Shown here piece after piece: positions 38,373-47,936 of a stretch of DNA of 64,000 bases; position 1 is the first letter of the stretch, and every line of letters starts with the position of its first letter. The notes beneath the pieces are model-generated. The model was given only the letters and a program-made list of their open reading frames with translations. It was not told the origin of the DNA and ran no database searches. Both the position numbers and the translations under genes were made by a program. Origin of the DNA: Campylobacter hominis ATCC BAA-381 (lineage in GTDB: Bacteria; Campylobacterota; Campylobacteria; Campylobacterales; Campylobacteraceae); NCBI RefSeq assembly GCF_000017585.1, contig NC_009714.1:1024663-1088662 (forward strand), in the 5' to 3' direction.

Positions 38373-39941
38373 TTAAAACAGATTTCTGAAAATCATAAAT
38401 CCGACAGAGCTTAAAACGGCAGCTGCAGGAATAGTTATAATCCATGCAAGCAAAATAGGTTTCATAAGTCCCCAATTAGCATTTTTATTTACTACCCCGA
38501 TACCTAAAATCGCACCGATTAAAATGTGAGTTGAGCTGACAGGAATTCCAAGCACAGAAGCCAACATTACCACACTTGCAGCTGAAAGTTCGGCAGAAAA
38601 ACCGCTTGCCGGGTGAATTTTGGTTAAATTTGTTCCGACTGTGGCAATTACTTCTTTTCCGACAAACCAAAGCCCTACTATTAAAGCAACACCAAAAGTT
38701 ACCATTATAGGTATTTCAACAGCGGCTTTAGCATTGATTTCACCAGTGGCAAGCACATCTATAATCGCAGCGAACGGACCGACTGCATTTGCAATATCGT
38801 TTGAACCATGAGAAAATGCAAAACCTGATGCCGTAAAAACTTGAAGCCAACTGAACATTAAAAATGTAGATTTGGATAAATCTTTGCTTCTAAGCGTTTT
38901 TGCCAAGATATATGTCGCCATCCAAATGACAGCACCACACATCGCTACACTTAGTCCTGTTTGGAGCGTGCTAAGACCGAGATGTAAATTTTTAAGACCT
39001 TTAAAAAGCAACATTGAAGCAATTACAATAGAACCAAGCGCAGCAACTGCCGGAACCCAATTTTCAAGAGCCTTGTGCGTTTTAAGTTCATCCTGTTTTT
39101 TTGAAATTTCATTCATTTTCTTGTAATATTCGCTTTCAATCTCATTTGCATCATAATTATCATTTTGACTAATCAAATCAAAATCTTGAAGCATTGTTTG
39201 ATTGATATTGATTTTTTCATTTTCGCTTAATTTTTCAAATTTAAGTTTATAGGCTTTTTTATATGCTTTTTTCTCGACTTTCAGTTCATTTATTTTCTTT
39301 TGAGCTTTTTCGTTATAATCAAGTATATATTTTTTAATCGCGCCGTATACTAAAAAAGAAACGATTCCTCCAAGCAATGGCGAAGTAATCCAAGAAAGCA
39401 CAATTTCCCAGATCTTGCTCCATTTTACAAGTGAAGCAGGTGTAATTTCAGGATTATTTAAAATCACGCCAAGCGTCATACCGGCCCCTACAATTCCACC
39501 GATAATTGCGTGAGTAGTGGAAACAGGGAGTCCTTTTTTAGTGGCGAAAAGTATCCAAAGTCCAGCTGAAATAAGTGAACTCATCATTATAAAAATAAAA
39601 TCAAACGGACTCAAATTAATTCCGTTTAAATCAATAATTCCGCTTTTTATCGTTTCGGTAACATCAGCTCCTGCTAAAACTGCGCCGCTAACTTCAAAAA
39701 TTGCAGCAACACAAAGTGCTTGACGAAGAGAAAGAGTTTTGGCGCCGACACTGGTTCCAAACGAATTCGCAACATCGTTTCCGCCGATATTAAACGCCAT
39801 GAAAATACCGAAAAGTGCCGATAAAATAAATATTGTTTTGTTTCCACCTTGAATAAAGCCAAATCCCCAAATCACAAAATATATGCTAAAACCGACTAAA
39901 AGCCCTCCGAAAAACAGGTCAAGTTTTGTTACTTTTCCCAT
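38373..39941 (-). CDS. pit: PiT-family inorganic phosphate transporter
   Basis: A 522-residue PiT/PHO4 permease, moving phosphate with protons or sodium across the inner membrane. The two duplicated signature blocks are GGNDVANSFGTSVGAKTLS near residue 52 and GSNDIANAVGPFAAI near 381; GLPVSTTHAIIGGIVGAG near 137 and IPVSSTHILIGAILGIG near 472 are the other family repeats. A long charged cytoplasmic loop rich in Lys and Glu (about residues 205-290) separates the halves. It is monocistronic. Confidence 0.94.
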   Translation of the reverse strand: MGKVTKLDLFFGGLLVGFSIYFVIWGFGFIQGGNKTIFILSALFGIFMAFNIGGNDVANSFGTSVGAKTLSLRQALCVAAIFEVSGAVLAGADVTETIKSGIIDLNGINLSPFDFIFIMMSSLISAGLWILFATKKGLPVSTTHAIIGGIVGAGMTLGVILNNPEITPASLVKWSKIWEIVLSWITSPLLGGIVSFLVYGAIKKYILDYNEKAQKKINELKVEKKAYKKAYKLKFEKLSENEKININQTMLQDFDLISQNDNYDANEIESEYYKKMNEISKKQDELKTHKALENWVPAVAALGSIVIASMLLFKGLKNLHLGLSTLQTGLSVAMCGAVIWMATYILAKTLRSKDLSKSTFLMFSWLQVFTASGFAFSHGSNDIANAVGPFAAIIDVLATGEINAKAAVEIPIMVTFGVALIVGLWFVGKEVIATVGTNLTKIHPASGFSAELSAASVVMLASVLGIPVSSTHILIGAILGIGVVNKNANWGLMKPILLAWIITIPAAAVLSSVGFMIFRNLF

Positions 39942-40143
39942 AAAATTCTCCTAAAATTCACTGAATTACATCGGATTTTACAAGCATTTGATTACAAATT
40001 AAAAACAAAAATCAACTGAAATTTCATTTAAATTTCAAATTTCTAAAAAGTTTTCAACAATTCAATCTCTTTACAAAATTTTAAATTAAGTGCTAAATAT
40101 AAAAAATTCAAAGAGCTAAGATAAATAAAAATTTGCCGCCATA

Positions 40144-40397
40144 AATGATTTTCATATTAATTGTAATGTATCTGAATTTTAATAAAGGAAGCGGATATAT
40201 AAAATTTTGTAAGTAAATTTTACTGTAACATACATAAAGGAAATTTGATAAGCACTATGTTGATATTTTACGGAATATGTAAAAAGTGCCTGATTGCAAG
40301 ACAAAAAGCCGTATCTAAGCTAAAAATTTTATATAGCGGATTTTCGTTAATTTTTAACGAAAATCTTACTAAAACGATGTTTAATAAAAATATGTGA
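40144..40397 (+). pseudogene. possible Fur-family regulator relic
   Basis: The plus strand gives FHINCNVSEF then stops, and in another frame NLISTMLIFYGICKKCLIARQ up to a TGA at 40395. These recall the zinc/metal-binding half of Fur proteins (HxHxxC..CGxxxEF and YGxCxxC). Both pieces are in the right order but much of the domain is missing or unreadable. The call is tentative; the rest of the 470-base gap between pit and the next gene shows only the hairpin below. Confidence 0.3.
40339..40365. terminator. 12-bp perfect hairpin
   Basis: GATTTTCGTTAA and TTAACGAAAATC pair around TTT. It lies about 50 bases beyond the stop of the minus-strand lipoprotein gene and may end its transcript, though no strong T tract follows. 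Confidence 0.4.
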
Positions 40398-40413
40398 TAT
40401 TTTTAAATATATT

Positions 40414-40929
40414 TTATTTAAGTTCTTCTAATGTTTTTATAATATCTCTCACAAATGCGTCTATAGCACTGTTTTCATAACTATCATCTTTGTTTTGTCC
40501 GACAATTGTTTTTAAATTACCGAAAAATCCAGGATCATACATAGATTCATTCAATGCATAATCTCTTAAAATTTGACCGTCTCTTATGATTTTAATCTCA
40601 TATGATACAAATATTCCACCTATTCTATCGCTTGGAAACGGCGTAGCCTCTCCACCGAACATTCTTCTGTGCCATACGCTGATTTTAAGTTCATCTTTAG
40701 AGCTTTGATTCAACAAATTTTCTTTTTTAAGTAAAGACTTTAAACCTTCATTATACTTTGCTTCCACACTCTCTTTTGATTGGTATGTAAATTTAGTCGG
40801 ATTGTGTGCTTGAATATGATTGTATTCAATTTTGTCAAATTTATACGCATCAGCAATAGGAATTTTAGGCTGCGAACTTGCACAACCTACAAAAAATAGA
40901 GCCGTAAGAAAAATTAAAATTCTTTTCAT
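40414..40929 (-). CDS. putative lipoprotein, 171 residues
   Basis: A lipoprotein signal (MKRILIFLTALFFVGC, Cys at residue 16) starts a mature protein with no further membrane segment. The region LKISVWHRRMFGGEATPFP and the later SYEIKIIRDGQILRDYAL suggest a beta-rich domain of the DUF4410/DUF4136-like kind found in envelope lipoproteins, but I do not recognise it firmly. AAGGATAT precedes the ATG. It lies downstream of xerH on the same strand but with its own gap of about 100 bases. Confidence 0.7.
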   Translation of the reverse strand: MKRILIFLTALFFVGCASSQPKIPIADAYKFDKIEYNHIQAHNPTKFTYQSKESVEAKYNEGLKSLLKKENLLNQSSKDELKISVWHRRMFGGEATPFPSDRIGGIFVSYEIKIIRDGQILRDYALNESMYDPGFFGNLKTIVGQNKDDSYENSAIDAFVRDIIKTLEELK

Positions 40930-41031
40930 TTTATATCCTTTAAAATATTTTTAAATTTGCAAATAGATATTACATATTTTTTGCTTAAAAAAATATGTAA
41001 AATAATTACTAAAATACTTTCAATTTTTGAA

Positions 41032-42090
41032 TCATTCGGCGAAATCTTCCGCTACTTTTGCCGCCAGGCGCAGTTTTTGACTGTCAAAATGCGTGTAAAT
41101 GCGACTTGTATCAAGGCTTGCGTGTCCTAAGGCTTCCTGAACCAAAACGAGATCTTTTTGCTTTTTGTAAAGCATCGTCGCAAATGTATGGCGAAGCATA
41201 TGAGCTCCGTTTTTTTCTTTTCTGATTCCTGCGCTTATTAAAATTTTTTCTACTATCCTACTTATATATGCCTGAGTTAGCGGTTTTCCTTTGGCATTTA
41301 CAAGTAAATATCCGTCTTCATTAAGATAATTTATGCTAAGCGCTTCGATGTGTTTTTCGATGAGGTGTTTTTTTATCATCACGACACGATATTTGTTGCC
41401 TTTGCCGCGAATTCTTAAAATATAAATTCCATTTTCTTCACTTATATCTTTAAATTTCAAATTTATAGCCTCGCCGACCCTGATTCCTGTATAAATTATA
41501 ATTTTTACGGCAAGCATATTACGATTTGTATTTTTTCCGAAATCCGCTTTTTCAACCGCTTCCAGGAAAATTTTAAGTTCATCTTCGCTTAAAAATTCAG
41601 GCAATTTTACACCTTTTTGTCCGCTAATTCCGCCCCAGTTTTTAAGTGTAACGCCGAAATTATGCGATTTGCCGTTTTCCTCATTTTGAGAATCCAAAAA
41701 ACCGAAAAAATTTATCATCACAACGCGGTAGTTTTTTTTGGTTGCATCACTGAGCCCGCCGGTAATTACAGCTAAAATTTCACTGACAAGCTCTTCGTCA
41801 ATTTGAGAAATGCTTTTTAAATTATATTTTACGACGGCATTATAAAATTTTAAAAGCGGCTGAATATATGTGTTTATTCCGGTCAGTCCGATATTTCGCG
41901 CATTTTTTGTGATTTTTTTAAGCTCATCGGGGTTCATATCATTTTCAAGCAAAAGATTTATTTGTGCAAAAGTTTGCGGATTTTTAACCTCTTTGTTTGA
42001 AAGCGAGCTGAACTTGAATTTTACAAATTTTCTTATCCAAAAAAGAAATGATTCTGAGAAATTATCCTTAAAATCCAATTTGTATTTCAT
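41032..42090 (-). CDS. xerH: tyrosine recombinase XerH
   Basis: A 352-residue site-specific recombinase. The catalytic set is present: Arg in TGIRVGEAINLKF (about 205), Lys in RGKGNKYRVV, the H-x-x-R pair in HMLRHTFA (about 303-306), and His then Tyr in LGHASLDTSRIYTHF. Epsilonproteobacteria resolve chromosome dimers with a single Xer enzyme (XerH) at one dif site, and the length and N-terminal domain fit this group better than XerC or XerD. I did not find a convincing dif site nearby. Its 3' neighbour upstream is the AsmA-like gene, 9 bases away. Confidence 0.85.
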   Translation of the reverse strand: MKYKLDFKDNFSESFLFWIRKFVKFKFSSLSNKEVKNPQTFAQINLLLENDMNPDELKKITKNARNIGLTGINTYIQPLLKFYNAVVKYNLKSISQIDEELVSEILAVITGGLSDATKKNYRVVMINFFGFLDSQNEENGKSHNFGVTLKNWGGISGQKGVKLPEFLSEDELKIFLEAVEKADFGKNTNRNMLAVKIIIYTGIRVGEAINLKFKDISEENGIYILRIRGKGNKYRVVMIKKHLIEKHIEALSINYLNEDGYLLVNAKGKPLTQAYISRIVEKILISAGIRKEKNGAHMLRHTFATMLYKKQKDLVLVQEALGHASLDTSRIYTHFDSQKLRLAAKVAEDFAE

Positions 42091-42099
42091 TTTTTATCC

Positions 42100-44622
42100 T
42101 TATTCGAAAATCACAAATGGAAGCATTAGAGTATTTTTTATCAAATTTAACGGCGTAGAAATTATATCCTGCGCGATTTTGGTTTCAAATTTCGGCTCAT
42201 TTATACTGCCTCTGATTTCGATAATCGTGCTGATTTTGCGATCTTCGCCCAAAAAAATCTGATTTATCAAAGGAATTTTACTTATAAAATCGCTCGCGTC
42301 CTTTAAATATTTTAACTCCAGATCAACTTTTATATCGTCTTTATCAAGATCTATTATGCCGCTTCCGCCGATATCCGCGCTACTTCCTAGCAAATTTACG
42401 GCTGATATTTTTACAATCTTTCCCAATCGCTCAAAATAAACTTTTCCATCGCTGACTGTAAATCCTTTCGAGTTAAAATCAGGTATTTTTAAGCTTAAAA
42501 GTGATGGAATGGAATTTATAAGCGAGAGCAGCCTTTGATAATAAACGTAATCTTTTATATAAGTATTTTTGGCGTCTATTTCGCCTCTGTAAAATTTATC
42601 ACTCATACCTTTTAATTTTAAGCTGAATTCCCCTCTTTCAACACTTTCCCGTCCCAAAAAATCGTTTATATCTTTACTTTCCAAATTTTGTGCATATATT
42701 TGCAAATCTTTATCTCTTTTAAACATAAAAGTTCCTTTTGCAAATTTTCCGTTCAGTTCGCTTGACTGCGGCGTAATTTTGCCACTGTAACTTTTAAAAT
42801 TCAGTGTTTTATTCAAATCGTCAATAAAAATTTTTGAATTAACTCCTATAAAATTTAAATTTAAATTCTGCTTTTTATCATCACTCGCTTTTATATGCAC
42901 ATCCAAATCTTTTATGCTTAAAATTGAGTTTTTGGCATTTTTTGTAAAACTTATTTTTTCATCGTCGCTTTTAACTTCCAATGCGCCGTTTTTTATTAAA
43001 ATTTTAAAATTCGCCGTATCATATGATAAACCGTTTTGACTGAAAATGCTGTCAAAATACGTATTTTCGGCATTTATAGCAAAATCCGAAAAATCTTTTG
43101 TAGTAATTTTCACATTTGAATTTTTTACACCGATATCTTTTAAAAGTGAAGAAAATTTTATCAAATGCGAAATATTGATTAAATTTATTGAATTTTGCGC
43201 TCCGAACGAAAAATCCGCGCCAAGATTTTTAAATTTTAAAATCACATTTTTGCCTTTAAAATCAAGCGAAATTTTATCGTTAAAATTTTTTAAAGATAAA
43301 ATTTCATTCGGCAAGTTTATGCTTGCAAAATTCGCGTCAAAATTCCCGCTATCCGTATCAAAATCAATATTACCGTTTATGTCCGCATTAAAAAATTCAT
43401 TATTAAGATTAAAATTTTTAAGAAAAATTTTATTCTCTTTCAGTGCAAATTCACCGCTTTTGCTGTTAAACTCGGCATTGCCTATTGAAATTTTACTGTC
43501 TTTAAAAATAGCGTTTGCAAACGCTTTTACATTTTCAGTAGTAAAATCAATATCCAAAAGCACGTCTATTTCAGCTTTTCCGCTACTTTGAACGGCAGGA
43601 TTTCGGATATCGTAAGCTTCCAGAATTTTATTAAATTTTACATCAAACGGTGCGCTTGTATGCAAATTTATCTTTATTCCGCTATCGTCATCAAAAATTT
43701 TATAAATCTCAACTTCGCTGTTTGTGAGATTTTTATCCAAATAAGTTGCATTTTCCATATTGAATTTCAAACTTTGATTTCTTAAGCTCACATTTGCCTC
43801 GCCTATCATCACGGCAGGCAATTTTTTATCAAATTTTACGCTTACATTTTGCAAAATTCCATCCGCTAGAAAATCATCCTTAAAAATTTCACCGCTTTTT
43901 AAATTTATTTTAGCAACGAATTTTTTTATTTCATAATTATCGGCAATTATATTTCCGTATATCCAATTTTTCGTAGTTCGGCTCATATCCGTTTTTAAAG
44001 CGATTTCATCCATAAAATTTTTTATACTTTTAGCTTTTGCGTCCGAAATTTCAACGTTCAGAATTTTTAAATCACTTGTTAAACGAAGTTTTCCATTCAA
44101 TTCGCTGCTTATAAAATTTCCGTCAAAACTGTAAATTTTATCTTTAAAATTTAAACTCGCGTTTCCTGTTAAACTTAGATTAAAATCATTTAAAACAAAG
44201 CTTTCAACATTAGTTTTTAAACCGTTTTCAACCGGTATAAGATATGATTTTAAAGAAATTTGCGGAGATTTAAAATCCAAAACGGAGTGATTGAATTTCA
44301 AGGCGAAATTTTGGTTTTTTAAAGATACGTTCTTTATGTCGATTTCATCAAAAAATTTATTTATTAAAGTAATTTTTTTAGTTATATTTAAAAGTTCGGT
44401 TTCCACATTTTCATTTTTATGCTTCACGGAAATCGGAATTTCAAGATCTTCGATTTTTAAAACCAAATTTCGATTTAAACCGATATAAAAACCGCTGACA
44501 TTAAAATTTGAAATTTTAAAATTATCCACTTTTATGCCGATTTTAAGAGTTATCACAAAAACTGTCAATAAAACCACGATAAAAATGAGAAATTTAAATA
44601 TAAAGTTTAAAATTTTATTCAC
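42100..44622 (-). CDS. AsmA-like/DUF3971 envelope protein
   Basis: An 840-residue protein with one N-terminal membrane helix and a long periplasmic region of repeated short beta strands (many KNFNLNNEFF- and SLKNFNDKIS-like units), ending in a conserved LKYLKDASDFISKIPLINQIF block near residue 780, which resembles the AsmA-like C-terminal domain. Relatives (AsmA, TamB, YhdP) are thought to carry phospholipids across the periplasm. I place the start at the GTG at 44622 after AAGGAAG; the frame is open to 44682 but without a ribosome site. It is divergent from mltG, and xerH follows by 9 bases. Confidence 0.75.
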   Translation of the reverse strand: MNKILNFIFKFLIFIVVLLTVFVITLKIGIKVDNFKISNFNVSGFYIGLNRNLVLKIEDLEIPISVKHKNENVETELLNITKKITLINKFFDEIDIKNVSLKNQNFALKFNHSVLDFKSPQISLKSYLIPVENGLKTNVESFVLNDFNLSLTGNASLNFKDKIYSFDGNFISSELNGKLRLTSDLKILNVEISDAKAKSIKNFMDEIALKTDMSRTTKNWIYGNIIADNYEIKKFVAKINLKSGEIFKDDFLADGILQNVSVKFDKKLPAVMIGEANVSLRNQSLKFNMENATYLDKNLTNSEVEIYKIFDDDSGIKINLHTSAPFDVKFNKILEAYDIRNPAVQSSGKAEIDVLLDIDFTTENVKAFANAIFKDSKISIGNAEFNSKSGEFALKENKIFLKNFNLNNEFFNADINGNIDFDTDSGNFDANFASINLPNEILSLKNFNDKISLDFKGKNVILKFKNLGADFSFGAQNSINLINISHLIKFSSLLKDIGVKNSNVKITTKDFSDFAINAENTYFDSIFSQNGLSYDTANFKILIKNGALEVKSDDEKISFTKNAKNSILSIKDLDVHIKASDDKKQNLNLNFIGVNSKIFIDDLNKTLNFKSYSGKITPQSSELNGKFAKGTFMFKRDKDLQIYAQNLESKDINDFLGRESVERGEFSLKLKGMSDKFYRGEIDAKNTYIKDYVYYQRLLSLINSIPSLLSLKIPDFNSKGFTVSDGKVYFERLGKIVKISAVNLLGSSADIGGSGIIDLDKDDIKVDLELKYLKDASDFISKIPLINQIFLGEDRKISTIIEIRGSINEPKFETKIAQDIISTPLNLIKNTLMLPFVIFE

Positions 44623-44699
44623 ATTTACTTCCTTGCGGCTTATTTTAACCAAAATTTTAAAAACTTTCATTATAATAATCAAAAATTCCGGAAAATTAT

Positions 44700-45638
44700 A
44701 TGAAATTTATCTCTTTTTTACTATTTGCCGTTGAGTTGTGTCTGATTTTTATGATAACGATTTTATTTGATTTAAACACAAAAATTCAAAATGAAAAAAT
44801 CATTGAAATTCCGCAAGGTTCGGCAAAAAATGCGATTATAACGCTTTCGAAAAAATACCCTGATTTTAATATTTTCGATCCGTTTTTTTTATCAAAAATG
44901 GGAAAACTGAAATACGGACTTTTACAGATAACAGATCAGAATATAACCAAAATAGACTTTTTCTATGAGCTTGTTACGGCAAAACCTGCGATGAAAAGCA
45001 TAACTTTGATTCCAGGGGAAACCACTTTGATATTTTTTCGCGAACTGGCGCAAAAAGAGAATTTAAGCGAAATTGTATTGAATGAGGAATTTAACGCTAC
45101 TGCGCCTTTTTATGAAGGATTTTTAGTTCCTGAAACATACAAAGTAGCACTTAATGCAGACGAAAAAGAGATAATAAACTCTTTAGTGAGTGTTTCTAAA
45201 AAATTTCACGAAAATCTGAGTAGAGAGCTTCTTGGTGATTTTAATCAAACGAAATGGCACGAAATTTTAATAAAAGCCTCTGTAATTCAAAAAGAAGCCG
45301 CAAACAACGCTGAAATGCCGCTTATAAGCTCAGTAATCGACAACCGTCTGGCGAAAAATATGAAACTTCAAATGGACGGAACGCTGAATTACGGCGAATT
45401 TTCACATACCAAAATTACGCCTGAGCGAATTTTAAACGACAAAAGCAGATTTAATACTTATATAATAGATGGGCTTCCAAAAAATGCCGTTTGCGTAGTA
45501 TCCAAAAATGCAATAACAGCTGCAATAAAACCCGAAAAAACGGAATTTTTGTATTTTATGCGAAACAAAAAAACAGGACTTCATGATTTCTCAAAAAATT
45601 ATGGCGAACATCTGAAAAATGTAAGCAAACAACGTTGA
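44700..45638 (+). CDS. mltG: endolytic murein transglycosylase MltG
   Basis: MltG cuts nascent glycan strands and is thought to set their length. The 312-residue protein has an N-terminal membrane anchor, a LysM-like segment, and the catalytic block IKASVIQKEAANNAEMPLIS near residue 196, with the expected Glu in QKEA, then VIDNRLAKNMKLQMDGT. Length and motif order are normal. It is divergent from the AsmA-like gene and ends about 100 bases before icd. Confidence 0.9.
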   Translation: MKFISFLLFAVELCLIFMITILFDLNTKIQNEKIIEIPQGSAKNAIITLSKKYPDFNIFDPFFLSKMGKLKYGLLQITDQNITKIDFFYELVTAKPAMKSITLIPGETTLIFFRELAQKENLSEIVLNEEFNATAPFYEGFLVPETYKVALNADEKEIINSLVSVSKKFHENLSRELLGDFNQTKWHEILIKASVIQKEAANNAEMPLISSVIDNRLAKNMKLQMDGTLNYGEFSHTKITPERILNDKSRFNTYIIDGLPKNAVCVVSKNAITAAIKPEKTEFLYFMRNKKTGLHDFSKNYGEHLKNVSKQR

Positions 45639-45702
45639 TAAAAGTAATCTTAAGAAGTTAGATTAGTTTTAAAATCATATTTTTTTTAATAGACTAAAAG
45701 AT

Positions 45703-45708
45703 TATAAT
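45703..45708 (+). promoter_or_regulatory. -10 box of the TCA-cycle gene block
   Basis: TATAAT after a T-rich run, 30 bases before the icd ATG; AAGGAG stands 7 bases before the start. It is the only good promoter I see before the icd-to-oorC run of touching genes. Confidence 0.55.
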
Positions 45709-45737
45709 TATGACAATTTAATTTTTAAGGAGATCCG

Positions 45738-47936
45738 ATGAGCGACATCATCTATACCTATACTGACGAAGCACCTGCGATGGCGACTTTTTCGCTTTTA
45801 CCTATTATTAAAAGATTTTTAAAATCGGCAAATATAAATATCGAAACGATGGATATTTCACTAGCAGGCAGAATTTTAGCGAATTTCCCTGAAAATCTGA
45901 AAGAAAATCAAAAAGTTAAAGACTACTTATCTATTTTAGGAAAAATGACTGCCGAAAAATCGGCAAATATAATAAAACTTCCAAATATTTCAGCCTCAAT
46001 TCCGCAACTTATAGCCTGTATAAAAGAGTTGAGAGAAAAAGGTTTTGATGTGCCCCAATTTCCTGCCGAACCTAAAAACGCGAATGAAAAAGAAATTTTC
46101 ACGCGCTACCAAAAAATTTTAGGAAGTGCCGTAAATCCTGTGCTAAGAGAAGGAAATTCAGACCGCAGAAGCGCAAAAGCGGTAAAAGAGTATGCAAAAG
46201 CAAATCCGCACAAAAACGGTAAATGGGATAAAAATGTAAAAACAGAAGTTATGCATATGAACGGCGGAGATTTTTACAGTAACGAAAAAAGTATGATTGC
46301 GGATAAAAATTTAACTTTAAAAGTAGAATTTAAAGGCAAAAGCGGTGTAAAAATTTTAAAGGACAATCTTAAAATCCTAAAAGGCGAAGTCGTTGATGCG
46401 ACATTTATGAGCGCAAAAAAACTTGATGAGTTTATTCTTAAAACGATTGATTATGCAAAGAAAAATAATCTTTTATATTCCGTTCATTTAAAAGCTACAA
46501 TGATGAAAATAAGCGATCCTGTGATGTTCGGGTATTTTGTAAAAAACTTTTTTAAAGAAATTTTTGATGAATTCGGAAATGAATTGAAAAGCGTAGGCGT
46601 AAATGAGAATTTCGGTTTAAAAGATCTTTTTGCAAGAATAAAAGACCTACCCGTCTCTGTACAAGAAAAAATAGAGAAAAAATACAGCGAAATTTTAGAA
46701 AAAAGACCTGATTTATCTATGGTTGACAGTGACAACGGCATAACAAATCTACATGTTCCAAGCGATGTGATAATAGATGCTTCAATGCCTGCGATGATAA
46801 GAAACAGCGGAAAAATGTGGGATAAAAATGGAAATTTAAAAGAAACTCTTGCGGTAATTCCTGATGCATCTTATGCTGTGATTTACGATAGCATAATAAA
46901 GGAACTTAAAGAAAACGGCGAATTAAATCCCGCTGCAATCGGCTCTGTGTCAAATGTAGGACTTATGGCGAAAAAAGCCGAAGAATACGGAAGTCACGAT
47001 AAAACTTTTATAATGGATGAAGATGGTGAAATTTCAGTTAAAGATGAAAACTGCGCTGAAATTTTTAAATTTAAAGTTGGAAAAGGCGATATTTTTCGTA
47101 TGACACAAGCAAAACCTGACGCTATCAAAAACTGGGTAAAACTTGCCGTATCTCGCGCAAAAACAACAAAAAGTAAAACTATTTTTTGGCTGGATCCCGC
47201 TCGCGCTCACGATGCAAATATTAAAAAAATAGCTCAAAATGAGCTTAAAAATTATGATTTAAACGGACTTGACATAAAGTTTATGACGCCTTTTGAGGCG
47301 ACAAAAGAGTCCGTCAAAATCATTCGTAGCGGAAAAGATTGTATAAGCGTTACCGGAAATGTTTTAAGAGATTATTTAACGGATCTTTTTCCTATTTTAG
47401 AGCTTGGAACAAGCGCTAAAATGCTTTCAATCGTTCCTTTGTTAAACGGTGGCGGACTTTTTGAGACAGGAGCCGGCGGCTCGGCACCGAAAATCGCAGC
47501 TCAGATTTTTAAAGAAAATCATTTACGCTGGGATAGTCTTGGCGAATTTTTAGCACTTGGTGTAAGTTTGGAATATTTAAGTGAGTTTAAAAATTGTGAG
47601 AATATTAAAATTTTAGCTGATACATTGGATAAAGCCGTCGCAAAATGGCTAAAAGACGATAAAGCACCTAGAAAAACCGTAGGTGAAGCTGATAACCGCA
47701 CAAGCCATTTTTATTTTGCGATGTATTGGGCGGACGAGCTTACTAAAACAAAATTTAAAAATGATTTTGAAAAAACGGCAAAATCACTTCACGAAAACGA
47801 ACAAAAGATTATGGATGAGTTTTTGAGCGCTCAAGGAAATGGCGCCGATCTTGGAGGTTATTACAAATTTGATGAAGAAAAAGCAAATTTGATTATGAGA
47901 CCGAGCAAAACATTTAATGAGATAATAAACGGATGA
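45738..47936 (+). CDS. icd: monomeric NADP-dependent isocitrate dehydrogenase
   Basis: Converts isocitrate to 2-oxoglutarate. At 732 residues it belongs to the large monomeric class, unrelated in length to the usual dimeric enzyme of about 420. The N-terminal IIYTYTDEAPAMATFSLLPI, REGNSDRRSA near residue 137, and LETGAGGSAPKIA-like FETGAGGSAPKIAAQ near 577 are typical. It is the first gene of the block and feeds the 2-oxoglutarate oxidoreductase at its end. Its stop overlaps the mdh start by 4 bases. Confidence 0.96.
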   Translation: MSDIIYTYTDEAPAMATFSLLPIIKRFLKSANINIETMDISLAGRILANFPENLKENQKVKDYLSILGKMTAEKSANIIKLPNISASIPQLIACIKELREKGFDVPQFPAEPKNANEKEIFTRYQKILGSAVNPVLREGNSDRRSAKAVKEYAKANPHKNGKWDKNVKTEVMHMNGGDFYSNEKSMIADKNLTLKVEFKGKSGVKILKDNLKILKGEVVDATFMSAKKLDEFILKTIDYAKKNNLLYSVHLKATMMKISDPVMFGYFVKNFFKEIFDEFGNELKSVGVNENFGLKDLFARIKDLPVSVQEKIEKKYSEILEKRPDLSMVDSDNGITNLHVPSDVIIDASMPAMIRNSGKMWDKNGNLKETLAVIPDASYAVIYDSIIKELKENGELNPAAIGSVSNVGLMAKKAEEYGSHDKTFIMDEDGEISVKDENCAEIFKFKVGKGDIFRMTQAKPDAIKNWVKLAVSRAKTTKSKTIFWLDPARAHDANIKKIAQNELKNYDLNGLDIKFMTPFEATKESVKIIRSGKDCISVTGNVLRDYLTDLFPILELGTSAKMLSIVPLLNGGGLFETGAGGSAPKIAAQIFKENHLRWDSLGEFLALGVSLEYLSEFKNCENIKILADTLDKAVAKWLKDDKAPRKTVGEADNRTSHFYFAMYWADELTKTKFKNDFEKTAKSLHENEQKIMDEFLSAQGNGADLGGYYKFDEEKANLIMRPSKTFNEIING

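Noticed and set aside
40930-42099. A dif site next to xerH.
   Set aside because: No 28-40 bp imperfect dyad of the expected kind could be recognised in the gaps around the gene.
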